From Naematelia aurantialba (lineage: Eukaryota > Basidiomycota > Tremellomycetes > Tremellales > Naemateliaceae): 64,000 nt of DNA. Of the stretch, positions 48,259 through 58,863 are shown in pieces. The DNA lies in NCBI GenBank assembly GCA_021527695.1, contig JAKFAO010000015.1, positions 29,960-93,959 on the forward strand. The letters are read 5' to 3'. Position 1 is the stretch's first letter; each line of letters starts with the position of its first letter. The translations under genes and the position numbers were made by a program. The notes beneath the pieces are model-generated. The model saw only the letters and a program-made list of their open reading frames with translations, was not told where the DNA came from and did not search any database.

Positions 48259-49757
48259 GATTCGCTCCGTCACTGCTGGTCGAGTGACCACAACTCGAGA
48301 TACTTGCAAGATTGAATACCCAGGTTCTTGTATGCCAGAGGAAAAAGTCGAGAAATAACGAACCGCCAGGCACGAGCCAAATCGTACGACAACAAAGGCG
48401 ACCGGATTTTGATTCCGCTTCGTCCTTCATGACTGGGATACCCCCTCTCGGTATGCATTGAATAGACAAGTACACCAGCGATATAGGAGACGCTCAAGCT
48501 ATGTACGCCGTGTGAGATATACCGATGTCCACCTCGTTGTTGCTCCAGCTCAAGGACCGATCTGTACCGACGAAAGTGTCCTCTTCACCACTCGCACGGC
48601 CTACTAGCACGATGGTCGCGAGTCTGTACTATTGAATGCACCGATGAAGCACAAACGGGATGGCTCAGAGACAGTCCTATGACCTCAACAGCTCTTATAT
48701 CGGTATTACTTGGTCTCAGTTCGCACACCTATTGCGTTGCATTCACAACCTCCTTCGAACAAACTCCTCCCCCCCGGGTCCTGCGTCTTGCATCTTTTGA
48801 ACACGATATATGTGGTTTCGACAGCCTTTCAAGCATCTTCGGCCATCGGATCTTGGAAACGCCGTATCCCGTTCGCTCTGCGCAGCTAAGCAAGATGCCG
48901 CCCAGTCAGTAGGAAGGTGGGGGACCACTTCCGAATCCTGGGTGCTGAGGTTTTTGTTTCGCTCTAGAGCGAGAGCTGTTGGCCACTTTGGGCCAGGCAA
49001 AATGTGCTGAGAACCACCCAAGCGGCTATAACGGGAGATGAGCTATTCCATGTCACTTTGTGCCTAACAGTGCAGGCCGATAGGCGCTGTTGTGAGAGAA
49101 CATTACGACTTCTGTTGGACTCGTGAGCGCTCACGAGTCCACAAGTCGTTTCAGCAATGCCAAAGATAGTGTTGCCACAACAACGCAACCTCACAGGCGC
49201 ATAGCTTCGGACCCGCCCAGATCTCCGCTGCTCACAGCCGGCCGTGCGTACCACCCCGCTGGTTCAAGGCAGCAGTGACAGCCTCGAACCCGTAAAGTCT
49301 AGTCCAGCACGCCTTGCCCGTCCGATGGGAACTGCGGGCGATTTCCCGTTTGGAAGAGGAAAATCAGTCGCGCCGCTCGCCACCTGCTTCTTCCCTGACA
49401 AACACACCTGGGTGCACTGATCCTCCCATACATCTGTCCGCACATCTGCATCTCTCGAGACGTGTCTCTACCGCACGACGATCATACGCGGCCACGTCCA
49501 GCTCCAACACGGTCTTTACGTCCAGCATTGCTCTCTCTTTTCCATCTTTGCATCGCACACGAGAACACCCGATCTTCTTGAACTGGTCCAACAGGTATAC
49601 TCGACATGTACCAGGGCCCATGTCTCCTATAATGTCGGCCATCGAATAACACCCATCAAGGCGCAGCCATCTCTCGTGCAACATTCTACTCGCCAGCTTC
49701 GAACAGTGCGTGTCTTCGTGTGCGACATTGCGATTCCGACTGACCCACTTATCAGCA
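48259..49757. promoter_or_regulatory. Divergent intergenic region upstream of ERG2
   Basis: 1.5 kb between ERG2 and the next gene, transcribed away from each other. Contains the long palindrome at 49106-49148. No conserved ORF or RNA gene seen. Confidence 0.5.
49106..49148. other. 26-bp perfect palindrome with extended inverted repeat
   Basis: 49116-49141 is a perfect inverted repeat with no spacer (13-bp arms TGGACTCGTGAGC). The outer flanks CGACTT (49106-49111) and AAGTCG (49143-49148) extend it imperfectly. Confidence 0.9.
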
Positions 49758-52733
49758 ATGTCCACACCGCCTACCACACCCCGACGAGCTCGCCCATCTT
49801 CCGACCTCGGCACGCCCACTATCGCTCGTCAACCATTCGGTCCGTTGCGTACAGTTTCTAGCCCTCAGTCCCCATCTACTCCACGCCGCTTACAGCCTCT
49901 CCCATCCGCCAAAACGACTTCGTCTTCGCCAACAACCTCGGTTCAGGCGTTTCAGCGCCGCCATGCGGCCGAGTACGCACATCTGCACAAACATTCGTCA
50001 GAGTCGCTTCGGAAGGCTCGGCTCGCAGCTGAAGAGGCGAGACTGGCATACGAGCGGAGACTGGGCCGGGAGAAGAGGGCGAGCATGTCCATGTCCAGTC
50101 GATCCCGCGAGACCGACGGAAATCGCCGACGTTCCAAAGACGCCTGGCGGCCCTTGAGCCTTCTTCAGCACCGACAAGCAGGCGGCAAAGGCCATGGCAG
50201 GAGCATGTCGACTGATCATGGGGGGGCTATGCATAACGCTGGGGGTATGAGAGCGACCTCACAGCCCACCCGTGTCAGGCGGTTATCGGTGGCTCCACGA
50301 GTACGCTCAATGTCCGACCGTCCCCCCCTTCCACCAGCAAGACCATCGTCAATGCTCGAGGTCTTGGTCGAAACTCAATCTTCTCCTCCCCCGACCCCTC
50401 CACACTCTACGATCTCTCATTCATCATCCATGGTCTCTAAACCCGGCTCGACATACTCCTGGGCAACCTCCTTCTCCGGGGAGACGTGCGAGCTACGCCT
50501 GGCCTCGCACTATGTCCCTTCTGCGCCGCCTTCGCCTGAGAAAAGCGAGGTGCTTTCAAGTGCGGAGAAAACGCAGAGAAGGCGGAAACGTGTCGTCGCT
50601 ATCGCCCATACCGCGAGGCAGCTCGAGGGAGTGGGTAGTCGGAATCAGGAGGATCCCGAGCTGTACTGGACGTTACAGCGGGCTTGGAATGAGCGGCCCG
50701 GTGCGGTAGCCCAAGCCGAGTTGCTACCTGTTGCCGAACTGCCTGCTCGCCCGCGGCCCGCGACCGGTCTGTTCCCTCGTCCAGCAGCCGAGGGCTACTA
50801 TCTCCCCCCCGGGGCCGCACCAGCCTTGACGTATTCGCCAAACACCTCTCCTGCCGAACCATACTTTGCGACTCCGATCAACCAAGAGGTCGCCTACTGC
50901 GATCCATCGACATATCCATCCCTTTCTCAAGCATCTCGGACATCGGGGAGGACAGGTCGGTCAAGCGTGCGATACTCGTTTGCGTCGACTTTGCATGACC
51001 TGGCTGTGGACGGAGGCTTTGAAGTCGGTCAACGCCTGATGAGCGAAAAGGCGTGGTTACGAACACCTCAGTCCGATGGGAGAGACTGGGAGGAAAGCCT
51101 GTCATCACAATCCGTGTTGTCTGGCCCGTCTGGCGATGCACAGTCCACACCACGAGCCATGCGTTCGAATGAAGGCGACTGCTCTCCGAAGAAGACGACC
51201 CCGGAGCGCGCCCTTCGAAAGCAAGTCAAACCGATTCAACGGATAGATCTTGAGCCGCCCAAGATCAATCCACTTTCGGATGCACCTCCTGCACTATTGT
51301 CCTCCGGCCCGCTTTCAACTGCAGGCAAGGGCTGGGGTTTGGGATTATCTTCTTGGTGGACTTCCAAACCTGCTGCTGTCAGCCCGGATTTTCACTTGGA
51401 ACCGGAGCCCACTCCGCCGGATATACCTCTGCCACCCACTCCCCCTTGTCCTCAGATGAAGAAGAGGATCTCGAAGGACTCGTTAGGCGACCTTACCGTG
51501 GAGATCGAGGTGGAAGGCAGCATACGCCACAAGCCAAGAGAAAGAACCGCGTCTCTGTCCTCGAGCCCCTTCCGACAGACCTGGACCCACTGGAGCACCT
51601 TGTCCCTTCTCCCGCGGGATCCGGAAGCAGAAGTCATGGTTTCTGGGACCTTGTCGGAGAGATCCTCGTCCCCATCCATGCAGAATCTGCCGCCATCGAG
51701 CCTGGAAGCAGGCACCGAGAGCATACATCTACTGCAGAACCAACAAGGCCAACAAGCACCGAGTATGGTAGGCGCCATGGAGGTGGAGTCGCCGATCATA
51801 CGGACAGAGTCGCGGAGTGCGCCAGCACAGATCGAGCAGGAGGGGTCCGAGTCGACTGCTCCCGAACCGATTTCGCCAGCCGAGTCGGGTACCCTGGACC
51901 CCACACAGCCTGTGCCTACATGGATGACAGCCGAGGCATTCGGACAGCCTCGTTCTCCTCGGGAGGGTCGACGGCGACTCTCGCTACCCCTCCTCTCAGG
52001 CCCCTTGTTCTCCCCTCCCGCATGTCTCAGCTCTTCTCAGCTGCGGGACGAGGGAGCAAGGTGGACCGAAGATCCACTCGGATCGCGATACCTCACTCGT
52101 GGGCAGAGGACGATGAGCTTGCCCATTCCGAAGACGAGACGTGACTCGGTCGTCCCTGAGACCTCGAGGCAGACGAGGGATTGGCGTGACTCGGTCGTCC
52201 CTGAGACCTCGAGGCAGACGAGGGATGAGCGCGACGAAGAGGCTCAGGTAGCGGTACAGCAGGTCGACGAAGGACGGCTGGTATGGGAGTACCAGCGTGC
52301 CGCAGCAGCCATGAGCCGTCATCGACCGCTCAGCCGGACCCTGCAAGGCGATATCGAGCGGGGGATGCCTGCGTCTGCTGAGGAAGGACAACCGGCGCCT
52401 GCACGCCGAGCGAAGACGCTCTTCTGGCTCGGGTGGATCCTGCCATTCCTCTGGCTCGTGGGCGGGTGGTTCTCACACTCGCCTGCGCCTGCGTCGGCGC
52501 CCTCGTCCTGGCCCTCCAACCTCGAGTCTCGCACATGGGCTGCAGATCCGGAGCTGGGCATCGCGGCCAAGCTGACGGGCAAGGACGGCACCATGGGAGC
52601 GTGGTACCTCGCCTGGGCACGGGACCCCGACCCATGGGTCCGGCGCTGTCGGATCGCAGCGGTGTCGTCGACAGTGGTGGTGGTGGCGGTGGTGGTGGCT
52701 GTCGTGGTATACCTGGCGGTGACGTTTGGGTGA
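49758..52733 (+). CDS. Large disordered protein with C-terminal membrane segments
   Basis: Single long exon, 991 residues from the ATG at 49758. Family not recognised. The N-terminal half is Ser/Pro/Arg-rich with a short helical segment HAAEYAHLHKHSSESLRKAR and a following Glu/Arg/Leu-rich stretch (about 49955-50080). The middle is disordered with acidic and PPTPP patches. The C-terminus has one hydrophobic segment TLFWLGWILPFLWLVGGWF (about 52418-52475), a short lumenal or external loop (WAADPELGIAAKLTG), and a final Val-rich membrane segment (VVVVAVVVAVVVYLAVTFG, 52673-52730), so it is anchored by its tail. A basic RAKT patch precedes the first segment. Contains a 15-residue tandem duplication. 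The unusual absence of introns over 3 kb contrasts with its neighbours. Confidence 0.72.
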   Translation: MSTPPTTPRRARPSSDLGTPTIARQPFGPLRTVSSPQSPSTPRRLQPLPSAKTTSSSPTTSVQAFQRRHAAEYAHLHKHSSESLRKARLAAEEARLAYERRLGREKRASMSMSSRSRETDGNRRRSKDAWRPLSLLQHRQAGGKGHGRSMSTDHGGAMHNAGGMRATSQPTRVRRLSVAPRVRSMSDRPPLPPARPSSMLEVLVETQSSPPPTPPHSTISHSSSMVSKPGSTYSWATSFSGETCELRLASHYVPSAPPSPEKSEVLSSAEKTQRRRKRVVAIAHTARQLEGVGSRNQEDPELYWTLQRAWNERPGAVAQAELLPVAELPARPRPATGLFPRPAAEGYYLPPGAAPALTYSPNTSPAEPYFATPINQEVAYCDPSTYPSLSQASRTSGRTGRSSVRYSFASTLHDLAVDGGFEVGQRLMSEKAWLRTPQSDGRDWEESLSSQSVLSGPSGDAQSTPRAMRSNEGDCSPKKTTPERALRKQVKPIQRIDLEPPKINPLSDAPPALLSSGPLSTAGKGWGLGLSSWWTSKPAAVSPDFHLEPEPTPPDIPLPPTPPCPQMKKRISKDSLGDLTVEIEVEGSIRHKPRERTASLSSSPFRQTWTHWSTLSLLPRDPEAEVMVSGTLSERSSSPSMQNLPPSSLEAGTESIHLLQNQQGQQAPSMVGAMEVESPIIRTESRSAPAQIEQEGSESTAPEPISPAESGTLDPTQPVPTWMTAEAFGQPRSPREGRRRLSLPLLSGPLFSPPACLSSSQLRDEGARWTEDPLGSRYLTRGQRTMSLPIPKTRRDSVVPETSRQTRDWRDSVVPETSRQTRDERDEEAQVAVQQVDEGRLVWEYQRAAAAMSRHRPLSRTLQGDIERGMPASAEEGQPAPARRAKTLFWLGWILPFLWLVGGWFSHSPAPASAPSSWPSNLESRTWAADPELGIAAKLTGKDGTMGAWYLAWARDPDPWVRRCRIAAVSSTVVVVAVVVAVVVYLAVTFG
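52141..52230 (+). repeat. 45-bp in-frame tandem duplication
   Basis: Two adjacent 45-bp units (52141-52185, 52186-52230), the first 40 bases identical, encoding two copies of DSVVPETSRQTRD-type sequence. In frame, so it lengthens the protein by 15 residues. Confidence 0.95.
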
Positions 52734-53695
52734 ATATCAGAGACTGACTGCTGGATTAATGAATTTGATGGTGGAGCGGCGCATGGGGATCTTGACAATC
52801 ACGATAATCTGGATCATAAAGTAACGAGATGCTTGGACAGTCACGAAGATAAGGGCACGGACACGGCGAGGTGTAGCATTAGGCATGGTTATAATGATAA
52901 ATCTTATTCTACCTGCGTTGCAGTGCGTGTTTGCTCAGCTGGAGCTGTCTGGCACCAGTGACCAGCGAATCAGCACAGCCCACTGACCAGTGGCCTATCA
53001 AGCACAGAACCAGAACGGTTACCACAGCGAACAGTAGGCGAGTCTTTGTGATACTCGGCAACACGAACCGACGGCTTGATCCGCCCAAGTCGTCAATGCC
53101 TTGAGGCGTCAGTAGCAGTCACCAGCGAGTCGAGCCGGTCATGTATGCTAGCACAATTTCCACCAGCATGAAAAGTCTCCAAGATATTAGGCAGGTCAGA
53201 TCACGCAACTTTTCCGAGACGCCAGCGGACATGCGTCGAAGATGGTCTGCATCGAATGGAATGCACAACACTGAAAAAGCCTGCGCCTCGCGGCCGCGCC
53301 CGCGACCGCGACGCCCTCGCCCCCGCTCCTCCCACTGGCTGGTCCTGCTGCTTATCCGGATCCCGACTTGCCGAGCGCTTGCTTGTTCCTGTACCACGCG
53401 TCAGCATGGCCGCGTTGCAACACGGAACTGCGTGGTGCAATGCAACAACGCGCAGCCGGGACGATGTATCGTCAAGGAGGGAACAAAGAGGTTCAGATAG
53501 GAGCGAAAGACTATTGATGCTATGTTGTCGATCATGTTTAGGTCTGATTGAACTATGCTTGAATTTGTGGATCATCCAGAGTTGTACGGACAGTGGGCCA
53601 TTGCTGTCCTTGGGCGGAACGCAGAGGGACAGCAACGGCCGAAAGAGATGAGGATCGGGACAGGGAGGCACAGTGATTCGAGAAGGATGGATCAC
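52734..53695. other. Intergenic between convergent genes
   Basis: 960 bp between the tail-anchored protein and RPS30. Contains a GC-rich CGCGACCGCGACG stretch at about 53288-53315. No conserved reading frame identified. Confidence 0.45.
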
Positions 53696-54283
53696 TCACA
53701 TCGAGCGCTTGCCGTTGGGTCCGAGGGTGACGTTGACGAATCGTCGGTTCTGCGCGAATCAGCAACTTATCAAGCGGGAGGCAGCTACGAGTGTCGGCAC
53801 TCACGTATTGCATCCTCTTCTCTGGAGGGGAAAATCGTCAGTACTGCTTCACGGTCGAGTGTGCTGTCCTGCGCCGCTGGCAATCCGCTCCCAACGCCCC
53901 GACCCCACCCCATCGTACAATGCCCATTCGCAATGTGCCGAGACATACGCAAACCACAACACGCCAGCCATCCTCTGAACACTTATCCGCATCGAAGGGC
54001 CGCATCGAACTATCCAATCCGTAAACTCACTTGCTCGGCCCTTGGGGGTCTTCTTCTTCTCCTGCTTCTCGACCTTGGGGGCCTGGACACGTCAGCAAGT
54101 GCCAACAACACGCTTCCTTTCGCTGCATCTCCACGAATCGCCTCGTCCCGTCTTCTGCTCATTCTGACGATCTGCCCCTCCTCTGATTCTCCGCTCGTCC
54201 GTTTCGCAGTAAATGGAAGGTATCCAACTCACCTGAGACCTGACTTTACCGGCACGAGCGAGGGATCCGTGGACTTTACCCAT
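53696..54283 (-). CDS. RPS30: Small-subunit ribosomal protein eS30
   Basis: 40S ribosomal protein. Four coding exons: 54233-54283 (MGKVHGSLARAGKVRSQ), 54031-54082 (APKVEKQEKKKTPKGRA), a 17-nt microexon 53805-53821 (KKRMQY in phase with its neighbours) and 53696-53749 (NRRFVNVTLGPNGKRSM, stop). All borders are GT-AG. The product is 57 residues, a few shorter at the C-terminus than the usual 60-63. There is no ubiquitin-like N-terminal fusion, unlike animal FAU and as in yeast. The exon sequences match eS30 closely. Confidence 0.96.
53805..53821 (-). other. RPS30: 17-nt microexon of RPS30
   Basis: Preceded on the coding strand by a pyrimidine-rich CCCTCCAG acceptor and followed by GTGAGTG. Skipping it would shift the frame and delete conserved residues before NRRFVNV. 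Confidence 0.92.
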
Positions 54284-54657
54284 GATGACTGGAGGATGGG
54301 CAGATTGCGGGGTACAGGACGCGTTGACGGTTGAAAGTGGAATGAATTCCAAGAGCGAAAGCAGGATGAGACGGCTGCAGTCAGCACACGAGCGGCACGA
54401 GCAGCAGAGAGCAGCAGGGACAATGTACGCACGAGATGTGAGTGTGTTGAAGGCTAACAGAAAGACTGGACTTGAGCGATTCGATGCAGAGCGTTGGGTG
54501 GCGCCGGGGTTTCGAAAGGGCGGCGATTTGCGGGAAAATGAAATTTCAGATATGTGGCACCCTGGCGACTGCCTTTGCAGGGGATATTATTGTTTTCGCT
54601 GCTCGGCATACAGGAATCGCTGCTGCGTACAGAGAGGAGACAAGCGACAGGAGGAAG

Positions 54658-56347
54658 ATGCAAGATGGGGAGACGCACGCCGAGGCCAACTCGTTCAAGC
54701 GGAGGAGGACGGGGAGCGGCTCTGCAGAAGTCATTGCGTATCTCGGACCGCAGGGGACGTATGGACACCAAGTGAGCATCATGCTAGGTTACCAGAGACA
54801 TAGACGTCTGGATGCGCCCGACCTCGCAACATGTAACCACTGCCAGATGTTTCGCTTACGGTCGTCAGGTCGCCATGCGCTTTCATGCCTTGCTGCCATC
54901 TACGCCACCTACTCGCCTCGAGCCATGTCCTACGATCTCAGGTCGGTCATTCTCAGATATCTCGCCGATAAAATACTGAACAGGTCTCCCCTCATATGGT
55001 TCCTCATCACTCCCCCTTCTCTCCTCTTGTTGCACTCTCTTTTGGACCCATTTTCTCTCTCTCGTCGCTGCACAGCCGTCCTCACCCACCCGACCGCGAG
55101 ACACAAGATCATCCCTCTTGAAAACTCGCTGTACGGCAGCGTGACCGAGACGCTCGACACGCTTCTCCGCTCCTCTTTCTCCACGTCATCGCCTGATCCC
55201 GCCGCTTCCTCGTCTGTGCCATCTTCCCCCTCCGGCTCGGCATCTTCAAGCTTAGCCTCTTCTTCTCGACACGCTTTGGGCGGGGCGCAGATTGTCGGCG
55301 AGATCACCTTGAGGATACAACACGTTCTTGTGGCGCGGCGGGGTGTGTCATTAGAGGATGTTCGCTGGGTCCGCAGTCACGAGCAGGCAAGTCCATTTCC
55401 ATACTGGCTCATCATGTGACTCTCATCGCGGTCCCTATCTCGCCCGCCTTTCTTGCCAAATTGCCGCCTTCCACTTCTTGTTCTTGTTCCCTCCGCCGCC
55501 CTTCCTTCCGTCTCCCTCCACGTATTCTCCCATCTTCCCTTACTGTGTCTCTCCAGTCCTCTCCGCCTGGAGACGTGATTGTGGACAAGAAGAGCTGCAA
55601 ACCGTACTGGCACAGGATACGGGCTAACACACATCGTAGGCGCTGGGTCAATGCAAGCGCTTCCTGAGCACTCGTATGCCGCACGCACAGATCCAGAAAT
55701 GGGCCTCAACAGCCGGAGCAGCGGCTTCCTTGCTGTCAGAGCAGGAGGGGTTCGCAGGGCAATCTGGCTCGGGAGATGAGCCCGATACAGCTGCAGGAGC
55801 GGCAATATGTTCCCGAGCGGCGTTGGACGCTCTGGACAGGCTGGACATTATCGCCGAGGACGTCCAAGACAACCCAAGTGAGTCCCTCCCCCCCCCTCCT
55901 CTCCCTGTGCCTATTGCCATCTCTCTTCACGGGCGGGTGTGAAAGTACGACGCTGAACAGACACCAGACAACTACACCCGCTTCCTCGTCCTGTCCCGTG
56001 ATCCCTCGCTGTCCGAACTTGCTCCTCCAGGAGGAGCCGCCGACCCAACGAGCTTCTGGGCATTGCCCACCCTTTCCGACCTCGCACATCCCCACGCCAG
56101 TCGTCCAGCACCAGCACCACTCGTAGCTGCCTACTCGCGACCAGCGCCCCCAGATCCCAGACAGCCGCAAGTACGCACACCCAAGTGGTACATCGTCGAA
56201 TACGCAGGTAACGTCACCCCGGGTCCAGATACAACAGGCGTCTACCTCGGTGTCTCGTCGTGGCGTATCGAGGTGAACGACGCGGCCGAGCGAAATGGAA
56301 GCAAGGCGATCATGCTAGAGGGACGGTCCATGGAGAAACATGCATAA
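54658..56347 (+). CDS. PHA2: Prephenate dehydratase
   Basis: Converts prephenate to phenylpyruvate in phenylalanine synthesis; cytosolic. The start at 54658 is chosen because VIAYLGPQGTYGHQ follows within 30 residues, as in the family; upstream ATGs at 54484 and 54538 extend it without similarity. Motifs: PLENSLYGSVTETLD (about 55114-55155), IVGEITLRIQHVL (about 55290), QALGQCKRFL, and NYTRFLVLSR (about 55970-56000) with the catalytic TRF triplet. A Ser/Pro-rich low-complexity insert (about 55175-55270) lies between the ENS and GEI motifs. The C-terminal part (HASRPAPAP, KWYIVEYAGNV) fits a short, divergent ACT regulatory domain for phenylalanine feedback. The intron 55387-55639 has a GC donor. 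Stop at 56345-56347. Confidence 0.92.
55387..55639 (+). other. PHA2: Non-canonical GC-AG intron in the prephenate dehydratase gene
   Basis: The exon ends with cacgagcag, followed by GCAAGT, the optimal GC-donor consensus. The acceptor atcgtag precedes gcgctgggtcaa. Joining the exons restores the family motif HEQALGQCKR without any GT donor nearby. Confidence 0.85.
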
Positions 56348-56489
56348 TTGTCTAATATGTACAGATGCTCGTGTGAGGACCTCAACCATGCCATTGTCCA
56401 CGTCGCCGTCACCATACACTCGTCATGGTCTAATCTGCCTGCCACGTCCTCCAATTTACGTTGTTGTACAATCCCTCTGATTGGGTATA

Positions 56490-58394
56490 TCATTTGCCAC
56501 TCTTCCTCGCCTTCGTCGGCTTTCTTGGTTGGGACGATTGCAACTGCGCCAGGTTGGCGATGGCCTCGACAGTTGGCTGCGAGAGCAACGGCGAGATTGC
56601 CGACCGCGGAGAGATTGATGGACCCGGCGTGCCGAGATCAAGTAGAGAGGGCAGGTCCCCTTGCTCCAGATGGCAAAGCAGATGTTCTTGGCTGTTTAGC
56701 GTCTGTGCAGAGCTCGACCCACCGCTGCCCGAGTACGCCTGCAGGTATTCTTGAACAGTCGCCTGTAGCCGACCGTTCCGCCCGCGCTCTTGGTCCACGC
56801 ATCGTTCCAGGACGAGGATGTGGTCCCTTAGAGTACGGGTTTCATCACGGTCGTTGTCATGCCCACTTCGTTCAGCAGAAACTTGAAAGCCACTCTAGGT
56901 CAGCAGTCAGCTCGTACAACTCAGCGAATGATGGATAGAATGCTGACATCTCTGACTGGCGGTGGTTGGGACAAGTTGCGCGCCGAACGCCGGACGGGTA
57001 GACTGAGCGTCGTGCGGGGCGAAGCTTCGCGCCGCGGAATGTCTTTCATGCCGCTATACCAATCGTCGTTCTGTATTTTGGTTCCCCTTCGGGTACTTAG
57101 CCAAACCACAGCCAACGCGAATTGCAAGCTTACTTGACCCCTTTTACTTCGAATGCCCTGCGCTTGAAACCGTATCTGAATAGGTAAGCCCAATATTGAT
57201 ATGCAGCATAGCTCACGAGTAAAGCTGCCGGACAAAGCTCTCGAACTGAGTCGCGTCGTAATACTCTGGCAACACTGATGATTCGTGAGATGCATTGCCA
57301 CAAAACAGCGCTACTGACCATTTTCCGCAAACTGTGGCGAGAGAGAATCAGCGCATCTCCACTAGAGAAGAAAGAGCATCTCACCGCTTCGGTGTCGGGT
57401 ATGACAATTGTCTTCCCCGGCTTGTCCCAGTGGATCCATCTCTTGTTTTTAGCATCGGTTAGGATTCTGCGCGGACTCAGCAGTGACGATATCAAATTTT
57501 CGGTGTTACTCACTGGAACAGCTTCTCATCAAACTTCCTCTCTCTTCCCCACCGCTTTCTCTTGACACGCCAGTCTTCTCCATTCTCCTTAAGGCGCTCT
57601 TCGATACTTCCTCGTACATCTACTTCGGACCTGGCCCTGGAGTTGGATGTGTTCCCAGAGGATTCTCGAGACTTTCTGGCGCCTTTCCCTCTGACTGGTC
57701 TAAGAGACGGATCGATATTGATATCGCTTGCGGGGCTGTTCGGTGGGGCGGAGTCGACTTCACCGCCAGGCGGCCTGAAATCGAAGGGATTAATGGGGTA
57801 ATCGAAACAATCAGGCATCACAGTGAGATCGCTTGCCGGAGTTTGCTCCGAGCTGTTCGGAGAACAGGAGTAAGAGGTGGAATGGGATGGACTGTGGCTT
57901 TGCGGATGACCCCGCTCGGAAAAGGTTGTAGGGCTTGAGACATCCATGTGGACTGTGTCGTGCGGGCTTTCAAGATGATATAGTCCCCTGACCCTACTGG
58001 GCGTGATGGTACGGGGACTAAAGTCGGGCTGCATTTGAGGGATTCCTTGCTCGCGATGGTGTTCCGCGAGGACGGTGCGAGTATATTCAGCACTTGGCTG
58101 ATCATGCTGGTCCTGTTTCTCTTGATACCGGCAGAGATCGTCTATTGAGTGCATTACATGAAGCGGGGAGTGCACAGGAGGGAGTGGTGAGCGCGTATGG
58201 AACGATGAGCGCTCAGTCCGAAGAGGACCATGAGGGAGTAAGTCATGAGCGTCATCCGGAAGGGGACAATTAGTGCCTTGGCCGTCATGGGCGGCATCGT
58301 TGTCAGTACTATCGCCAGGAGAGCTAGAGAGGTTGAGCCACTGCGAGGCATGGGGATCAGACCCTCCCTGCGCTGTATAAGCCGCGTCAGACAT
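56490..58394 (-). CDS. HSF-domain transcription factor, paralog A
   Basis: Putative nuclear transcription factor. The start at 58394 opens a long disordered Ser/Pro/His-rich N-terminus (about 290 residues, 57514-58394). The heat shock factor type DNA-binding domain is split over small exons: KFDEKLFQ at the end of exon 1, then ILTDAKNKRWIHWDKPGKTI (57385-57466), FAEN on a 13-nt microexon (57319-57331), VLPEYYDATQFESFVRQLYS (57217-57274) and YGFKRRAFEVKGVK (57134-57175). The recognition helix FESFVRQL keeps the canonical FVRQL. Further downstream exons give QNDDWYSGMKDIPRREA, matching the family's late motif, and a helical ERCVDQERGRNGRLQATVQE that could be an oligomerisation coil. Stop 56490-56492. 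Joins after 57134 are approximate. Adjacent to a same-strand paralog. Confidence 0.78.
57319..57331 (-). other. 13-nt microexon in HSF paralog A
   Basis: Reads TTTGCGGAAAATG on the coding strand, between acceptor CGCCACAG and donor GTCAGT. It supplies FAEN plus one base and keeps the HSF domain in frame. Confidence 0.85.
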
Positions 58395-58863
58395 ATCAGT
58401 GGAGCCGGCACCAAAGGGAGCGCCTCGACGCCTTGGATTCGCTCGTCGTCAGAGAGAGGAATCCGGAGCCGGTCAGCGAAGCGCCTGAGCGCGATGAGCT
58501 TGCAGCCGTGTTGTCACGAGCAAGCGAGAACGTGTATGGTGAATGGAGAACAGGACAGAAGGAAGGAAGGAAAGCAACACCAAAGAAAAAAAGTCGCGAA
58601 AGAAATGGAAATCCGTGGGAAACGACAAAACGTGGCGAAAGGATGGTGTTACCAACGCACGGACCAGCGACTCCTGCCGACGATTCTGTGAGGGCAGGTC
58701 ATAAACTTGGCAGGGCTTTTCCAAAGGTCTCGGGTGCAGAAATCTGACGAAAACATGGTGTCATAGTTACAATCATGCATGTATCTGAAAACTGGAGCAC
58801 CGGTTCACAACGAGACCCTTTTGTTTGAAGGCAAAAGTTCTAAGCGCTCTACCGTTTCTTTCG

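Noticed and set aside
53696..54283. Ubiquitin-like fusion on eS30 as in animal FAU
   Set aside because: The first exon begins directly with MGKVHGSLARAG and no ubiquitin-like sequence precedes it.
57510..58394. Stand-alone 294-residue gene ending in FDEKLFQ
   Set aside because: The frame stops at an intron donor (CA|GTGAGT), and the following small exons complete an HSF domain.
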